In this document: positions 53,936-63,540 of the stretch, one piece after another | How positions within the stretch are numbered: position 1 is the first letter of the stretch | Layout of the letters: every line of letters begins with the position of its first letter | Assembly (NCBI GenBank): GCA_016710585.1 | Contig: JADJVN010000003.1 | Span: 62,001 to 126,000 of the forward strand | From: Saprospiraceae bacterium | Lineage (GTDB): Bacteria; Bacteroidota; Bacteroidia; Chitinophagales; Saprospiraceae | DNA length: 64,000 nucleotides | Direction of reading: 5' to 3' | Notes under the pieces: model-generated | Told to the model about the DNA's origin: nothing | Seen by the model: the letters and a program-made list of their open reading frames with translations, nothing else | Databases searched by the model: none | Made by a program: the position numbers and the translations under genes

Positions 53936-55213
53936 ATGGAATATTTAATTCAAAAAGTAAAACTTATTGATCCTAGAAGTAAATTTCATCAGAAAACTGT
54001 TGATGTTCTCATTCAAGATCAAAGAATTATTGACATCAAAAAAGAAATCCCCACTTCCTCAAAAATTAAAGCGCTTCATTCTCCAAACAGTTGCATTTCT
54101 CCGGGTTGGATTGACTTAGGAACAAGTATTGGAGAACCGGGTAATGAACATAGAGAAACATTGGAATCCATTTCAAAATCTTCAATCAAAGGGGGTTATA
54201 CAGCAATATGCTGCTTCCCTAATACACAGCCTGCATTACATTCAAAATCTGAAATTGAATTCATAATTAACAGATCAAAACAATTGCCCATTCATATTTA
54301 TCCTATCGGAGCTATAAGCAAGGATTGTAAAGGAAATGATATGGCAGAAATATTACAAATGTCCCGATCAGGAGCCATAGCATTCTCAGATGGAATCAAA
54401 TCTTTGCAAAATTCTGGACTTCTGATGAGGGCACTTGAATATGTAAAAATGAGTGATCATGGATTAATCGTGAATATTCCTTTTGATTCTAATCTTGCCC
54501 CAGCAGGTCAAATTAATGAGGGAAAAACCTCAACATACTTAGGATTGCGAGGAATCCCAATCCTCTCTGAAACAGTAGCTTTACATAGAGATCTAGAAAT
54601 CCTCAAATACACAAATTCAAGATATCTTGCACATAAAATTTCAAGCTCAGAGTCCACACAACTCATCAAAAAATATAAACAAAAACACACAGCGCTTTAC
54701 TCTAGTGTTTCTATCTTTAATTTAATTTATCAAGATGATCATATGAGTTCTTTCGATACCAATCTTAAGCTGTTTCCTCCTCTGAGATCAAATGAAGACA
54801 GAAAAGCACTCATTAAATCAATATTGGATGATACAATTGATATCATATGTTCAGATCATCTTGCTCTTGAACCTGAAAAAAAGAATATTGAATTTCAAAA
54901 TGCTAGTTTTGGAGCCATTAATATTGAATCAGCCTATTCTTTATTTCAAACACATCTTGCAGAGGAATTGGGACTCGAACAATGGATTAAAAAAGTTGCA
55001 ATTCGACCTCGCGAAGTTTTTAATTTAGAAAAGAGCATCCTAGAAATTGGTGCTCCGGCAGATATAACTTGGTTCAATCCTACTCAGGAATGGAATTATG
55101 ATCTCACACATTCTCCTTCAAAAAACACAAGTTTATTGCAGTCAAAATTAAAAGGCAAAGTATTGGGGATCTTTACAAAATCTCAATTTTATTCAAACGA
55201 CAAATCAAATTAA
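53936..55213 (+). CDS. Dihydroorotase-like protein lacking metal ligands (probable pseudoenzyme)
   Basis: 425 residues of the amidohydrolase fold, matching dihydroorotases of the PyrC/PyrX type: FPNTQPALHS near 97-106, SDGIKSLQNSGLLMRALEY, and ADITWFNP near the end. The metal site is missing. Where active enzymes have DxHxH followed by LREPG, this protein has DLGTSIGEPG at 60-69, so both histidines are replaced (Gly62 and Ser64). The QHCED strand is replaced by VNIPFD, and the terminal Asp-His motif is CSDHLALEP. Catalysis is therefore unlikely. Partner or regulatory role, as for PyrX with aspartate carbamoyltransferase, is plausible. It lies between BatA and DUF4199 genes. Confidence 0.82.
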   Translation: MEYLIQKVKLIDPRSKFHQKTVDVLIQDQRIIDIKKEIPTSSKIKALHSPNSCISPGWIDLGTSIGEPGNEHRETLESISKSSIKGGYTAICCFPNTQPALHSKSEIEFIINRSKQLPIHIYPIGAISKDCKGNDMAEILQMSRSGAIAFSDGIKSLQNSGLLMRALEYVKMSDHGLIVNIPFDSNLAPAGQINEGKTSTYLGLRGIPILSETVALHRDLEILKYTNSRYLAHKISSSESTQLIKKYKQKHTALYSSVSIFNLIYQDDHMSSFDTNLKLFPPLRSNEDRKALIKSILDDTIDIICSDHLALEPEKKNIEFQNASFGAINIESAYSLFQTHLAEELGLEQWIKKVAIRPREVFNLEKSILEIGAPADITWFNPTQEWNYDLTHSPSKNTSLLQSKLKGKVLGIFTKSQFYSNDKSN

Positions 55214-55214
55214 A

Positions 55215-55742
55215 ATGGATATTTCTACATCAAGTGTTCGCTATGGTTTTATTTTAGCTGCATTCTCGATTTTATTGAGTTTAGTGACTTATTTGCTGGA
55301 TATAAGTTCTACTGGATACCTTATAGGAATATTAAGTTTAGTGGGATCTATTTTTATTATGTATTTTGCTGGTCATACAGAAAAAAACAAACTTGGTGGA
55401 TTTATCAGTTGGAAGCAAGCTCTCAAAGCTATATGGATTTGTGGAATGATAGGTTTTTCACTAGGCACTGTCTATCAAATTGTATTTATGAAATATATAG
55501 ATCCTTCAGTATTAGAAGAACAAAAAGAAATGAAAATTAAAATGATTGAGAACTTCCGAGGATCTATGGGAGATGAAGCAGCTGAAAAGCAAATTGAACT
55601 CATTCAATCTGAAGATATGCTCAGTTTAAAAAATATTAGCATAATGCTTGCCAGTGCTATTATTGCATCATTTATCATTAGCGCATTGTTGGCTCTAATC
55701 GTGCGAAGAGAAAATCCACAAGCCTTATTTGATAAGTATTAA
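55215..55742 (+). CDS. DUF4199 family membrane protein
   Basis: 175 residues with four predicted transmembrane helices: two at the N terminus (about 8-30 and 33-52), one around 72-93 and one near the C terminus (ISIMLASAIIASFIISALLALIV). A GFISWKQALKAIW motif between helices 2 and 3 is characteristic of DUF4199. Function unknown. It begins one base after the dihydroorotase-like stop codon. Confidence 0.85.
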   Translation: MDISTSSVRYGFILAAFSILLSLVTYLLDISSTGYLIGILSLVGSIFIMYFAGHTEKNKLGGFISWKQALKAIWICGMIGFSLGTVYQIVFMKYIDPSVLEEQKEMKIKMIENFRGSMGDEAAEKQIELIQSEDMLSLKNISIMLASAIIASFIISALLALIVRRENPQALFDKY

Positions 55743-55748
55743 ATTATT

Positions 55749-56213
55749 ATGAATCTAAAAAAACTGATTTTTATTGAATTACTTTGGTGGGTTTCTAGCT
55801 TAATTGTTGCAGCAATATTTTTAATTCCTATTTATTTTTACAAAATTCCCTATCCATTTTATCAGTCCAATTTTATTTTCATAGTAGCCTTTATTACTTT
55901 TATGCGCTGGTTGTTTTTATGGCAGCTGACACCTTATCAGCGTTTACAGTATCTCAAAGTAGCATTTATTTTGGTTTCTGCTAGCTTGGTATTCTATCTA
56001 ATTGCTTTTTTTACTGATTTTAGAGTTTATGTTGAAGATATCGGAATACAAGATATGTTGACTCACTTAGAGGATGAGGATCAAATTCATCTAGAATCAT
56101 ATATCAGAACTGAAATGCTGTTTTTTAGTATTGGTAGTATTATTTGTGGAATATGCTTTCCATTTAGGATGGTGAAAAGTATTTGGACTCAGCACAACAG
56201 AGACTATGTATAA
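55749..56213 (+). CDS. Four-helix membrane protein, unknown
   Basis: 154 residues, four hydrophobic segments (about 6-30, 36-56, 70-92 and 125-147) separated by short loops, with an acidic stretch (EDIGIQDMLTHLEDEDQ) before the last helix. No family recognised. It follows the DUF4199 gene by 6 bases and probably ends that operon; the next 140 bases contain a -7 box for the following gene. Confidence 0.65.
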   Translation: MNLKKLIFIELLWWVSSLIVAAIFLIPIYFYKIPYPFYQSNFIFIVAFITFMRWLFLWQLTPYQRLQYLKVAFILVSASLVFYLIAFFTDFRVYVEDIGIQDMLTHLEDEDQIHLESYIRTEMLFFSIGSIICGICFPFRMVKSIWTQHNRDYV

Positions 56214-56321
56214 GTAACTATTTATTAATCAATTATATAGATACTTTCAATATTATAAACTTATTTTTACTGAAAGATGACAGCATTTTATTTTTTTTAA
56301 AAAACATAATCAACTTATTAT

Positions 56322-56329
56322 TATCTTTG
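56322..56329 (+). promoter_or_regulatory. Bacteroidota -7 box (TATCTTTG) for the Asp-box protein gene
   Basis: TATCTTTG matches TAnnTTTG exactly, 24 bases before the ATG at 56354. Upstream is a long T/A tract (56289-56306) and no TTTG -33 element. Confidence 0.45.
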
Positions 56330-56353
56330 GATTAAATTTTAAACGTATAAATT

Positions 56354-58252
56354 ATGAATAAACTTTACGCAATTATTACAATTTTTCTATTTTCTTACTC
56401 TATCCAAGCCCAACAAATAGGTCGTGCGAAAGCTGCTAATGAAGCAAAACCTTTCAATAAGACTTATTATACTGGTTTGGAAAGTTCTGTAGAAGGACTT
56501 AAAGAAAAAAAAGCAAACGCCAGATATCCTTACAAAATTGCTGGTAGGACGCTTTACGATCTACAATCAAATGGACCTGTATGCAATAGACTAGCTTTCA
56601 ATAAAGATGGAAATCTTATTGCTACTTGGACTATGGCTTTGGCATCAGATTTTGCTGATCGTGGCACTGGTTACAATGTCATCACTGGTGGCGCTTGGGG
56701 TCCTGAACCAACATCGAGAATTGACAATGTAAGAACTGGATGGCCAAATATCAACGTAGACATTGATGGCAAAGAAACAGTTATTGCTCATGATTTTACT
56801 AATAATAACTATCATTTAAATATGATGAGTAAAATTGCTGGGACATCTACATGGGTTGCTTCTACGATCCCTTCAGATGCACCACTAGGTGTGCTTTGGC
56901 CAAGAACTGCTGTTGGTGGTTCTAATGGCAAAACGATTCATGCTATTGCAATAGCTCCTCCAGTTGCTTCTAGCGGTGTTATCTATAGAGGTGTAGATGG
57001 CCATATCCTATACTTTAGATCTCCAGATGGAGGTTTAACATGGGATAGAAAAGATTATGTTATACCAGGTCTTGATAGTGTAGATTATGCAAGTATGGAT
57101 AGTGATTCTTATAGCTTGTCTGTTAGAGGTAATACTGTTGCTATCTTAATCCAATCTCAATGGAGTGATATCGTAGTATTCAAATCTAGTGACAATGGAG
57201 ATACTTGGCATAAACATACTATCAAAAAATTCCCACTAAAAAGATATGTTCGTGATTCACCATATACAATAGACGATATTGGAGGTGTAGATACATTAGG
57301 ACCAGGTGGTGCGGCTGATCCTCCTTTGGCTGCTCAATTAGCTATCTATTCAAATGATGGTGCTGGTAATCTCACTATCGATAAAAATGGTAAAGTTCAC
57401 GCTTTCTGGGGCGATATGTATATCACAGATGATACTCCTGGTGATGGTAGCTCTAGTTACTATCCATTATGGTCTGGTCTATCTTACTGGAATGAAGATA
57501 TGGGTGAAAATAATTTCTCAAGAAATCAATTTGATGTATTAGATGAAAACGGGAATGGAACTTTAGACATCGAAGCTTCTGAAAATGTAGCGCTGTATTA
57601 TACTTCTTTAAGTTCATATCCAACAGCCGCAGCAGATGATCAAGGCAATGTATTTTTAGCTTATTCAGCTTTGAGCGAAACTAATAAAAGTGCTGTACCT
57701 CAACATTATAGACATATCCTAATCACATCTAGTACTGATGGTGGAAATAATTGGAAAGTACCTGTTGATGTTATCAACGAACAATTGGACGCAGATCCAA
57801 CTTTCTATCTATTCGTTGAAGCAGTTTTCCCTAACATCGCTGTAAGAGGAAATGAATTGCATTTAACTTACCTTCATGATTATGAGCCGGGAATCAACTT
57901 ACAAGGAGATATGGATCCTATTACAGAAAATGAAATCGCTCATTTAATATTTGACAAATCAACTTTAACTTTAATAGAGAGTGTGAAAAAACCTGCTCAT
58001 TTTGAAATGAGTATCTCTCCAAATCCTAGTTCTTCAATAGCGGTTTTAGATTTCAAATTAGCTAAAACTAAAGATGTTAGCATCGATATTTTTGATATTA
58101 ATGGAAGAATGGTTTCCTCTAAAAAATTAGGAAACTTAGCTACTGGTGATTATTCAGAATCTTTAGAAATTCAATCTTTACATAACGGTACTTATATCGT
58201 TAAATTAAGAGCTGGAGTTGAAACAGCTTCTATGCAATTAATCAAACAATAA
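56354..58252 (+). CDS. Secreted Asp-box (BNR repeat) protein with T9SS sorting tail
   Basis: 632 residues. Signal peptide 1-19 (FLFSYSIQA, then Q). Asp-boxes, the SxDxGxxW hairpins of sialidase-like beta-propellers, occur at 223 (SPDGGLTW), 278 (SSDNGDTW) and 460 (STDGGNNW). The C terminus is a type A sorting domain (SPNPSSSIAVLDF to LIKQ). The propeller could be a glycosidase or a binding scaffold; the sialidase FRIP motif was not found. Codons look more GCT/GGT/TCT/ATC biased than in neighbours, suggesting high expression, which fits the good -7 box and strong terminator. Monocistronic. Confidence 0.83.
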   Translation: MNKLYAIITIFLFSYSIQAQQIGRAKAANEAKPFNKTYYTGLESSVEGLKEKKANARYPYKIAGRTLYDLQSNGPVCNRLAFNKDGNLIATWTMALASDFADRGTGYNVITGGAWGPEPTSRIDNVRTGWPNINVDIDGKETVIAHDFTNNNYHLNMMSKIAGTSTWVASTIPSDAPLGVLWPRTAVGGSNGKTIHAIAIAPPVASSGVIYRGVDGHILYFRSPDGGLTWDRKDYVIPGLDSVDYASMDSDSYSLSVRGNTVAILIQSQWSDIVVFKSSDNGDTWHKHTIKKFPLKRYVRDSPYTIDDIGGVDTLGPGGAADPPLAAQLAIYSNDGAGNLTIDKNGKVHAFWGDMYITDDTPGDGSSSYYPLWSGLSYWNEDMGENNFSRNQFDVLDENGNGTLDIEASENVALYYTSLSSYPTAAADDQGNVFLAYSALSETNKSAVPQHYRHILITSSTDGGNNWKVPVDVINEQLDADPTFYLFVEAVFPNIAVRGNELHLTYLHDYEPGINLQGDMDPITENEIAHLIFDKSTLTLIESVKKPAHFEMSISPNPSSSIAVLDFKLAKTKDVSIDIFDINGRMVSSKKLGNLATGDYSESLEIQSLHNGTYIVKLRAGVETASMQLIKQ

Positions 58253-58275
58253 TATAACTTAACAAGTAAGTTTGG

Positions 58276-58307
58276 AAAGAGCCACATTACTGTGGCTCTT
58301 TTTTTTT
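58276..58307 (+). terminator. Intrinsic terminator after the Asp-box protein gene
   Basis: AAAGAGCCACA pairs with TGTGGCTCTTT (11 bp, loop TTAC) and runs directly into nine T residues. The strongest terminator in the window, 24 bases after the stop. Confidence 0.9.
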
Positions 58308-58335
58308 ATATCTTTACAGCTTCAATAGACTAATT

Positions 58336-60517
58336 ATGAAATTCATTTTCAAACATTTAATTTTCGCATTTATTTATATTATTTCGTTAAATCTAATTCA
58401 TGCAGGTGAAGGAATTTGGCTTCCCTTATTACTCAAACGAATGAATGAACAAGAGATGAAATCATTGGGTATGAAGATGAGTGCCGAAGACATATATAGC
58501 GTCAACAAAGGATCCCTAAAAGATGCAATTGCGCAATTTGGTGGTTGCACATCAGAAGTTATATCTACTCAAGGACTTCTTCTCACCAATCATCATTGTG
58601 GTTATGGCTATATCCAAAACCTAAGTAGTGTTGAAAATAATTATCTAAAAGATGGATTTTGGGCTAAAAACAAAGCTGAAGAAAAAATATTGTGCTGGAC
58701 TTACCGCAATGTTTATATCGAGAATAGAAGATCTGACTACATCTGTACTCCAAGGAGTCAATTCACAGATGAAAGAAAGTGAGAGAAGAGCTATCATTGA
58801 AAAAAATATTCAAACTATTTTGCCTACAATAAAAAAACAAAAACACGAAGATGCATTCATAAGATCATTTTTCAATGGTAACCAGTATTTCGCTTTTATC
58901 ACGATTACTTATAAGGATATAAGGTTGGTTGGCACCCCACCTGAGTCCATAGGTAAATTTGGTTCAGATACAGACAATTGGGTCTGGCCTAGGCATACTG
59001 GTGACTTTTCCATTTTTAGAATTTATGCAGGTGCTGATAACTTACCCGCTGATTATTCTCCTACTAATAAACCTTTCACACCAAAGCATTCACTTCCAAT
59101 AAATATGACAGGAGTAAATGATGGAGACTTTACCATGGTATTTGGATTTCCTGGAAGAACAAATGAGTATTTGAATAGAGAGGGTGTTCGGCAAATCGTT
59201 GAAGTCCAGAATCCAATCAGGATAGCCCTTAGAGATAAAACTTTAAAAATATTAGACAAACACATGAGGGCTGATGTAAAAACAAAAATCCAATATTCTG
59301 CACAATATGCCACCATTGCAAATGCTTGGAAAAAATGGATCGGTGAAAACCAAGGGATAAAATTTACAAAAGGCTTGGATAAAAAACAAAATCAAGATGT
59401 TGAATTTACTAAAAGAGTGAATTCAAATCCCAATTTTTCAATGTACAAAAATATCTTAAGTCAATTGGATCATCATTACAAAGAATCCGAAAATTTCAAC
59501 GCAGCAAAAGATTATTATGCAGAAACATTTCAAAGAAATATTCAGATCTACAATTTCTATTCTATTGTTAAAAAACTAATTACCAGTAACGAGAAAAAAG
59601 GGGTTAAAGAATTTGAGACTTTAAGAAACAATTATGCCATAGATATTGATGGCTATTATCAAGACTATCAAGAAAAAATTGAGGAAGAAATTTTTGCAAA
59701 CTTGCTTCAAATTTTTTACGAAGGTTGTCCCAAAGAGCTCATTTTCCCTAAATTAAAAACCGAACTTTCAGCAATTAATCTTGATTATTTTAAATATACA
59801 AATTCCTTGTTTCAAAGTTCCAATTTTGTAAATGCTGATAAAATGAAGAGCTTTCTCAAATTGGAAATTAATGAAATGAAAAAAGCGCTTGAAGATGATC
59901 AGCTATGGCTTTTTTATGAGAAGATGAATGAATTCATTATTTCTGATATCCTAGAAAAATCTTCTCAACATGATGAGGCTATTTCAGACTTGCGCAGGGT
60001 ACATATGGAAGCATTGATGAACGTGTTTCCAGAAAGAAAATTTTATCCCGATGCTAACTCGACTTTGAGAGTAACATATGGCCAAGTAGAAGGCTTCTCG
60101 CCAAAAGATGGCGCCTGTTATAATTCTAAGACTTATCTTGATGGAGTCATCGAAAAATATATTCCCGGAGATTATGAGTTCGATGTTCCCAAAAAATTAC
60201 TTGAACTGTATAATAAAAAAGATTATGGAAGATATGCAGAAAATGGCAAAATTCCTTTAGCTTTTATCGCATCTAATCACACTACAGGAGGTAACTCTGG
60301 AAGTCCTGCAATAGATGCTTATGGAAACCTGATCGGACTTAATTTTGACAGAGTTTGGGAAGGTACGATGAGTGATATAAATTATGATAGATCGATTTGT
60401 AGGAATATCATGGTAGACGCAAGATATATCCTATTTATTGTTGATAAATTTGCTGGTGCTGGACATCTTATCGATGAAATGAAATTGGTTTATCCAAAGA
60501 AGAAAAAAAAGAAATAA
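58336..60517 (+). pseudogene. S46 family dipeptidyl peptidase (DPP11-like), split by a +1-base frameshift
   Basis: The 5-prime frame (58336-58782) encodes a signal peptide and the catalytic His in LLLTNHHCG (83-88). The rest, with the catalytic Asp region SDTDNWVWPRHTGDFSIF and the Ser in TTGGNSGSPAID, is in the +1 frame and stays open to 60517. The frames meet at an A6 run at 58682-58687. With five A residues, E-E-K-Y-C-A-G-L-T-A-M-F reads through as in intact S46 peptidases, and the whole becomes 726 residues, the normal family length. The FDRVWEG segment has the Arg that marks the Asp/Glu-preferring DPP11 type. No other disruption is seen, so sequencing error or a very recent mutation are both likely. 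It ends in a Lys6 tail. Confidence 0.85.
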
Positions 60518-60520
60518 TTT

Positions 60521-61147
60521 ATGCTACTCGCTCAAAATTTACGGCATAGCTACGCAAATCAGTTTGAAATTGTATTGCCAGATATTGATTGTAAAAACAA
60601 AGAAGGAATCGTCATTTTGGGAAAATCAGGAACGGGCAAATCTACCTTACTTCACATTTTGTCAGGTCTATTGAGACCAACACATGGTAAAGTTAGTATA
60701 GATGGTACCGATATTTTTTCTTTGACTGAAGCCGAGCGAGACATTTTTAGAAAAAAAAATATTGGTATAGTTTTACAAAAACATATTTTTATTGAATCAT
60801 TGACAGCTTTAGAAAATTTAAACTTCTTTCTTAAAACTGCTTCAGGTTTTTCTGATAATAAAAAATGTTTAAATTGGATGGAGTCTTTAGGTCTTGGAAA
60901 CAAATCTTCATCCTTGGTCAATAATCTTTCACAAGGAGAGCTGCAGAGACTTTCGATTATTAGAGCTATGATCCACCAACCTAAATTAGTATTGGCAGAT
61001 GAGCCAAGTTCAGCACTAGATGATGACAATGCAAATATAGTAATCCAACTCTTACAAGAACAAGCTGCAATATCTTCAGCTGCACTTGTAATTGTTACTC
61101 ATGATTCTAGACTTAAAACAATGTTCCAAAAACAAATTACTATTTAA
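60521..61147 (+). CDS. ABC transporter ATP-binding protein, LolD/MacB-like
   Basis: 208-residue cytoplasmic ATPase. Walker A GKSGTGKST at 34-42, signature LSQGELQR near 137, and Walker B LVLADEPSSALDDD near 156-169, followed by the VTHDS switch His. Size and motifs fit the family that pairs with FtsX-type permeases (LolD, MacB, FtsE). It begins 3 bases after the S46 gene and its stop overlaps the permease start by one base, so the two form a coupled transporter. Substrate unknown. Confidence 0.92.
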   Translation: MLLAQNLRHSYANQFEIVLPDIDCKNKEGIVILGKSGTGKSTLLHILSGLLRPTHGKVSIDGTDIFSLTEAERDIFRKKNIGIVLQKHIFIESLTALENLNFFLKTASGFSDNKKCLNWMESLGLGNKSSSLVNNLSQGELQRLSIIRAMIHQPKLVLADEPSSALDDDNANIVIQLLQEQAAISSAALVIVTHDSRLKTMFQKQITI

Positions 61148-62418
61148 TGAATGCGCTTACTCTAGCAATAAAAAATATTTTATATAGGCCCCTAAGGAGT
61201 AGTTTTAATATTATACTCATAGCATTTTCTGTTACACTCATCATTAGTTCGATTTTAATTAATGAACAACTCAAAAATCATTTTGAAAAAAATCTTGCAA
61301 AAATTGATCTCATTCTTACTGCAAAAGGAAGCCCATTACAAGCAATACTATGTAATCTTTATCATGTGGACGCTCCCACTGGAAATATTCCTGTAAAAGC
61401 ACTAAAAGCATTTCTAAATCCCAGACATCCATTGATTAAATCATCTCTGCCTTTAAGTCTTGGAGATAATGCAAATGGTTTTCGCATAGTCGGCACGACG
61501 ATCGAGTATTTGGATTGGTATAATCTGAGCATTGAAGAAGGCAAACAGTTCACGAGCAATATGGATGCTGTTTTAGGTCACGAAGTTGCCAAACAGCTTA
61601 AGTTAAAAATTGGAGATAAATTTCTCTCTGGTCATGGATTAGTCGAAGAAGAAGATAATGATCATCTTCATCACAATGAGTTCACTGTAGTTGGAATATT
61701 ATCCTCCTCTGGTCAAGTTTCAGATAGACTAATCTATACCCCAATCTCATCATATTGGCTTATACATAATCATCACCCAAATGAAGAGGCAGTTAATAAT
61801 GAAGCACATGATCATACATCTGAATCTCATTCTGACGCACAAATAGTATACAAAGACAGCTTAGCAAATGTCGACCAATCTATTAGTTCATTGCTGTTAA
61901 GATTCAATGGTAGAAATATTCAAACATTAAATTTTGGTCGGAATATTAATGAAAATACAGACTTAATGTCTGCTTATCCAGCCATTGAAATGAATAGATT
62001 ATATGAGATCACAGGATCCATCTCAGATGTTCTATTTTACATTGCATTGTTAGTTACACTACTCTCTGCTTTGAGTATTTTTATCAGTCTCATTCAATCC
62101 GCACATGAAAGAAAAAAAGAAATCTCTATGATGAGATTAACTGGTGTAAGCAGGTCCTTTATCTTTAATAATATTTTGTTTGAAGGATTATTAATTCTTT
62201 TAATTGGATTTCTGCTCGGAATCATTTCTGCTCACTTGCTTGTTGAATTATTGGGACATGCAGGTTCTCTAAAAAATAAATACGGCATACATGGATTTGC
62301 ATTTTATCGAAGTGAATTGTACACCTTTGCATTATTACTCATTCTTGTAATATTTGCTTCACTTTATCCATCCTACAAAGCCTACAAAGTCAATGTTCAT
62401 GAAAGTCTTCAATCTTAA
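61147..62418 (+). CDS. FtsX-like ABC permease with a His-rich extracytoplasmic loop
   Basis: 423 residues: one N-terminal transmembrane helix (about 20-37), a large extracytoplasmic domain, and three C-terminal helices (about 290-316, 338-363 and 395-415), the layout of MacB/FtsX/LolCE permeases. The periplasmic domain has the TAKGSPLQAILCNLYHVDAP and TGNIP block, which marks a distinct subfamily. Between residues 163 and 228 lie ten histidines (DHLHH, HNHH, HDH and others) with many acidic residues, which suggests metal binding. Related permeases occur in zinc-responsive operons of Vibrio and Pseudomonas (from memory). Partner ATPase is directly upstream. Confidence 0.88.
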   Translation: MNALTLAIKNILYRPLRSSFNIILIAFSVTLIISSILINEQLKNHFEKNLAKIDLILTAKGSPLQAILCNLYHVDAPTGNIPVKALKAFLNPRHPLIKSSLPLSLGDNANGFRIVGTTIEYLDWYNLSIEEGKQFTSNMDAVLGHEVAKQLKLKIGDKFLSGHGLVEEEDNDHLHHNEFTVVGILSSSGQVSDRLIYTPISSYWLIHNHHPNEEAVNNEAHDHTSESHSDAQIVYKDSLANVDQSISSLLLRFNGRNIQTLNFGRNINENTDLMSAYPAIEMNRLYEITGSISDVLFYIALLVTLLSALSIFISLIQSAHERKKEISMMRLTGVSRSFIFNNILFEGLLILLIGFLLGIISAHLLVELLGHAGSLKNKYGIHGFAFYRSELYTFALLLILVIFASLYPSYKAYKVNVHESLQS

Positions 62419-62444
62419 ATCTCCTGAGCTAAACTAAAATACAA

Positions 62445-63515
62445 TTAAGCAGCATTCCCCATTGCTTTCAGATGATTCACATGTGAAGCAATAGCATATC
62501 TTACTTTTGGATATTCAATATATTCAATTCCAAATTCTTTACAAGTCTGACGAATAATATCGCTGATGGCAGGATAATGAATATGTGAAATTTTTGGAAA
62601 TAAATGATGTTCAATTTGAAAATTCAAGCCCCCTACAAACCAACTTACCAATTTGTTTTTTGTAGCAAAATTTGCTGTAGTTTTTAATTGATGAACTGCC
62701 CATTCGTCTTCCATTTTACCAGACTTCAAATCTGCTTGTGGAAAGTGTGTATCCTCGACTGTATGGGCAAGCTGAAATACAATACTCAATACAAATCCTG
62801 CAACTAATGTCATCACCAGAAAATAGACTAAAAATAGTTTAATTCCCAAAAAATACAAAGGCAAACCAATAAACAAAAACAAATGTAAAGCCTTAAATAA
62901 CCAGAATACAATATGGTCATTAAGCTTCATATTGTTGATTTTAATTTCTCCAATAGAACCTCTAAAATATTTTATATAATCCAATACAAAAATCCAAAGT
63001 ATATAAAGAAATGAATATAAAATCCAAAAATAATAATGCTGATATTTATGCATCATATATTTCTTCTGAGTTTTTGACATCCTCATAAAAATTCCTACAT
63101 CGATATCATCATCCACGCCATCAATATTGGTATATGTGTGATGAATAACATTGTGTTTCATATTCCAAAGAAAACTATTCGCACCTAGGACATTTACAGT
63201 ATAAGCAGACATCGTATTAATCCACTTATGTGAACTGAAACTGCCATGAGATCCATCATGCATGATATTAAATCCGATACCTGCAACCAGTACACCTAAT
63301 AAAATGCTCTCTAAAACTACAAAAAACACATTCGGAGTAAAGAAAACCACATGGGTATAAATCAAAATAATCGAACAAATTAAAATTACTGCTTTCAAAT
63401 ATAACTTGTAATTACCAGTCATTTTAACCTTCTTTTGCTCAAAGTAGTTATTTATTCTTACTCTCAATTCATTGTGAAATGAATTTTCACTTACCGAAAA
63501 TTTTGGTACAGCCAT
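62445..63515 (-). CDS. Membrane fatty acid desaturase, acyl-lipid/acyl-CoA type
   Basis: 356 residues. The three histidine boxes of integral-membrane di-iron desaturases are intact: HDGSH at 86-90, HNVIHH at 121-126 and QIEHH at 300-304. The Gln in the third box is typical of front-end (delta-6-like) desaturases, but there is no N-terminal cytochrome b5 domain. Four hydrophobic stretches (about 40-85 and 155-240 regions) anchor it. It introduces a cis double bond into membrane acyl chains, probably for fluidity. Convergent with the permease gene, 26 bases apart. A -7 box lies 26 bases upstream on the minus strand. Confidence 0.93.
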   Translation of the reverse strand: MAVPKFSVSENSFHNELRVRINNYFEQKKVKMTGNYKLYLKAVILICSIILIYTHVVFFTPNVFFVVLESILLGVLVAGIGFNIMHDGSHGSFSSHKWINTMSAYTVNVLGANSFLWNMKHNVIHHTYTNIDGVDDDIDVGIFMRMSKTQKKYMMHKYQHYYFWILYSFLYILWIFVLDYIKYFRGSIGEIKINNMKLNDHIVFWLFKALHLFLFIGLPLYFLGIKLFLVYFLVMTLVAGFVLSIVFQLAHTVEDTHFPQADLKSGKMEDEWAVHQLKTTANFATKNKLVSWFVGGLNFQIEHHLFPKISHIHYPAISDIIRQTCKEFGIEYIEYPKVRYAIASHVNHLKAMGNAA

Positions 63516-63540
63516 CCTACTGAATTCTTAATTAATATCA

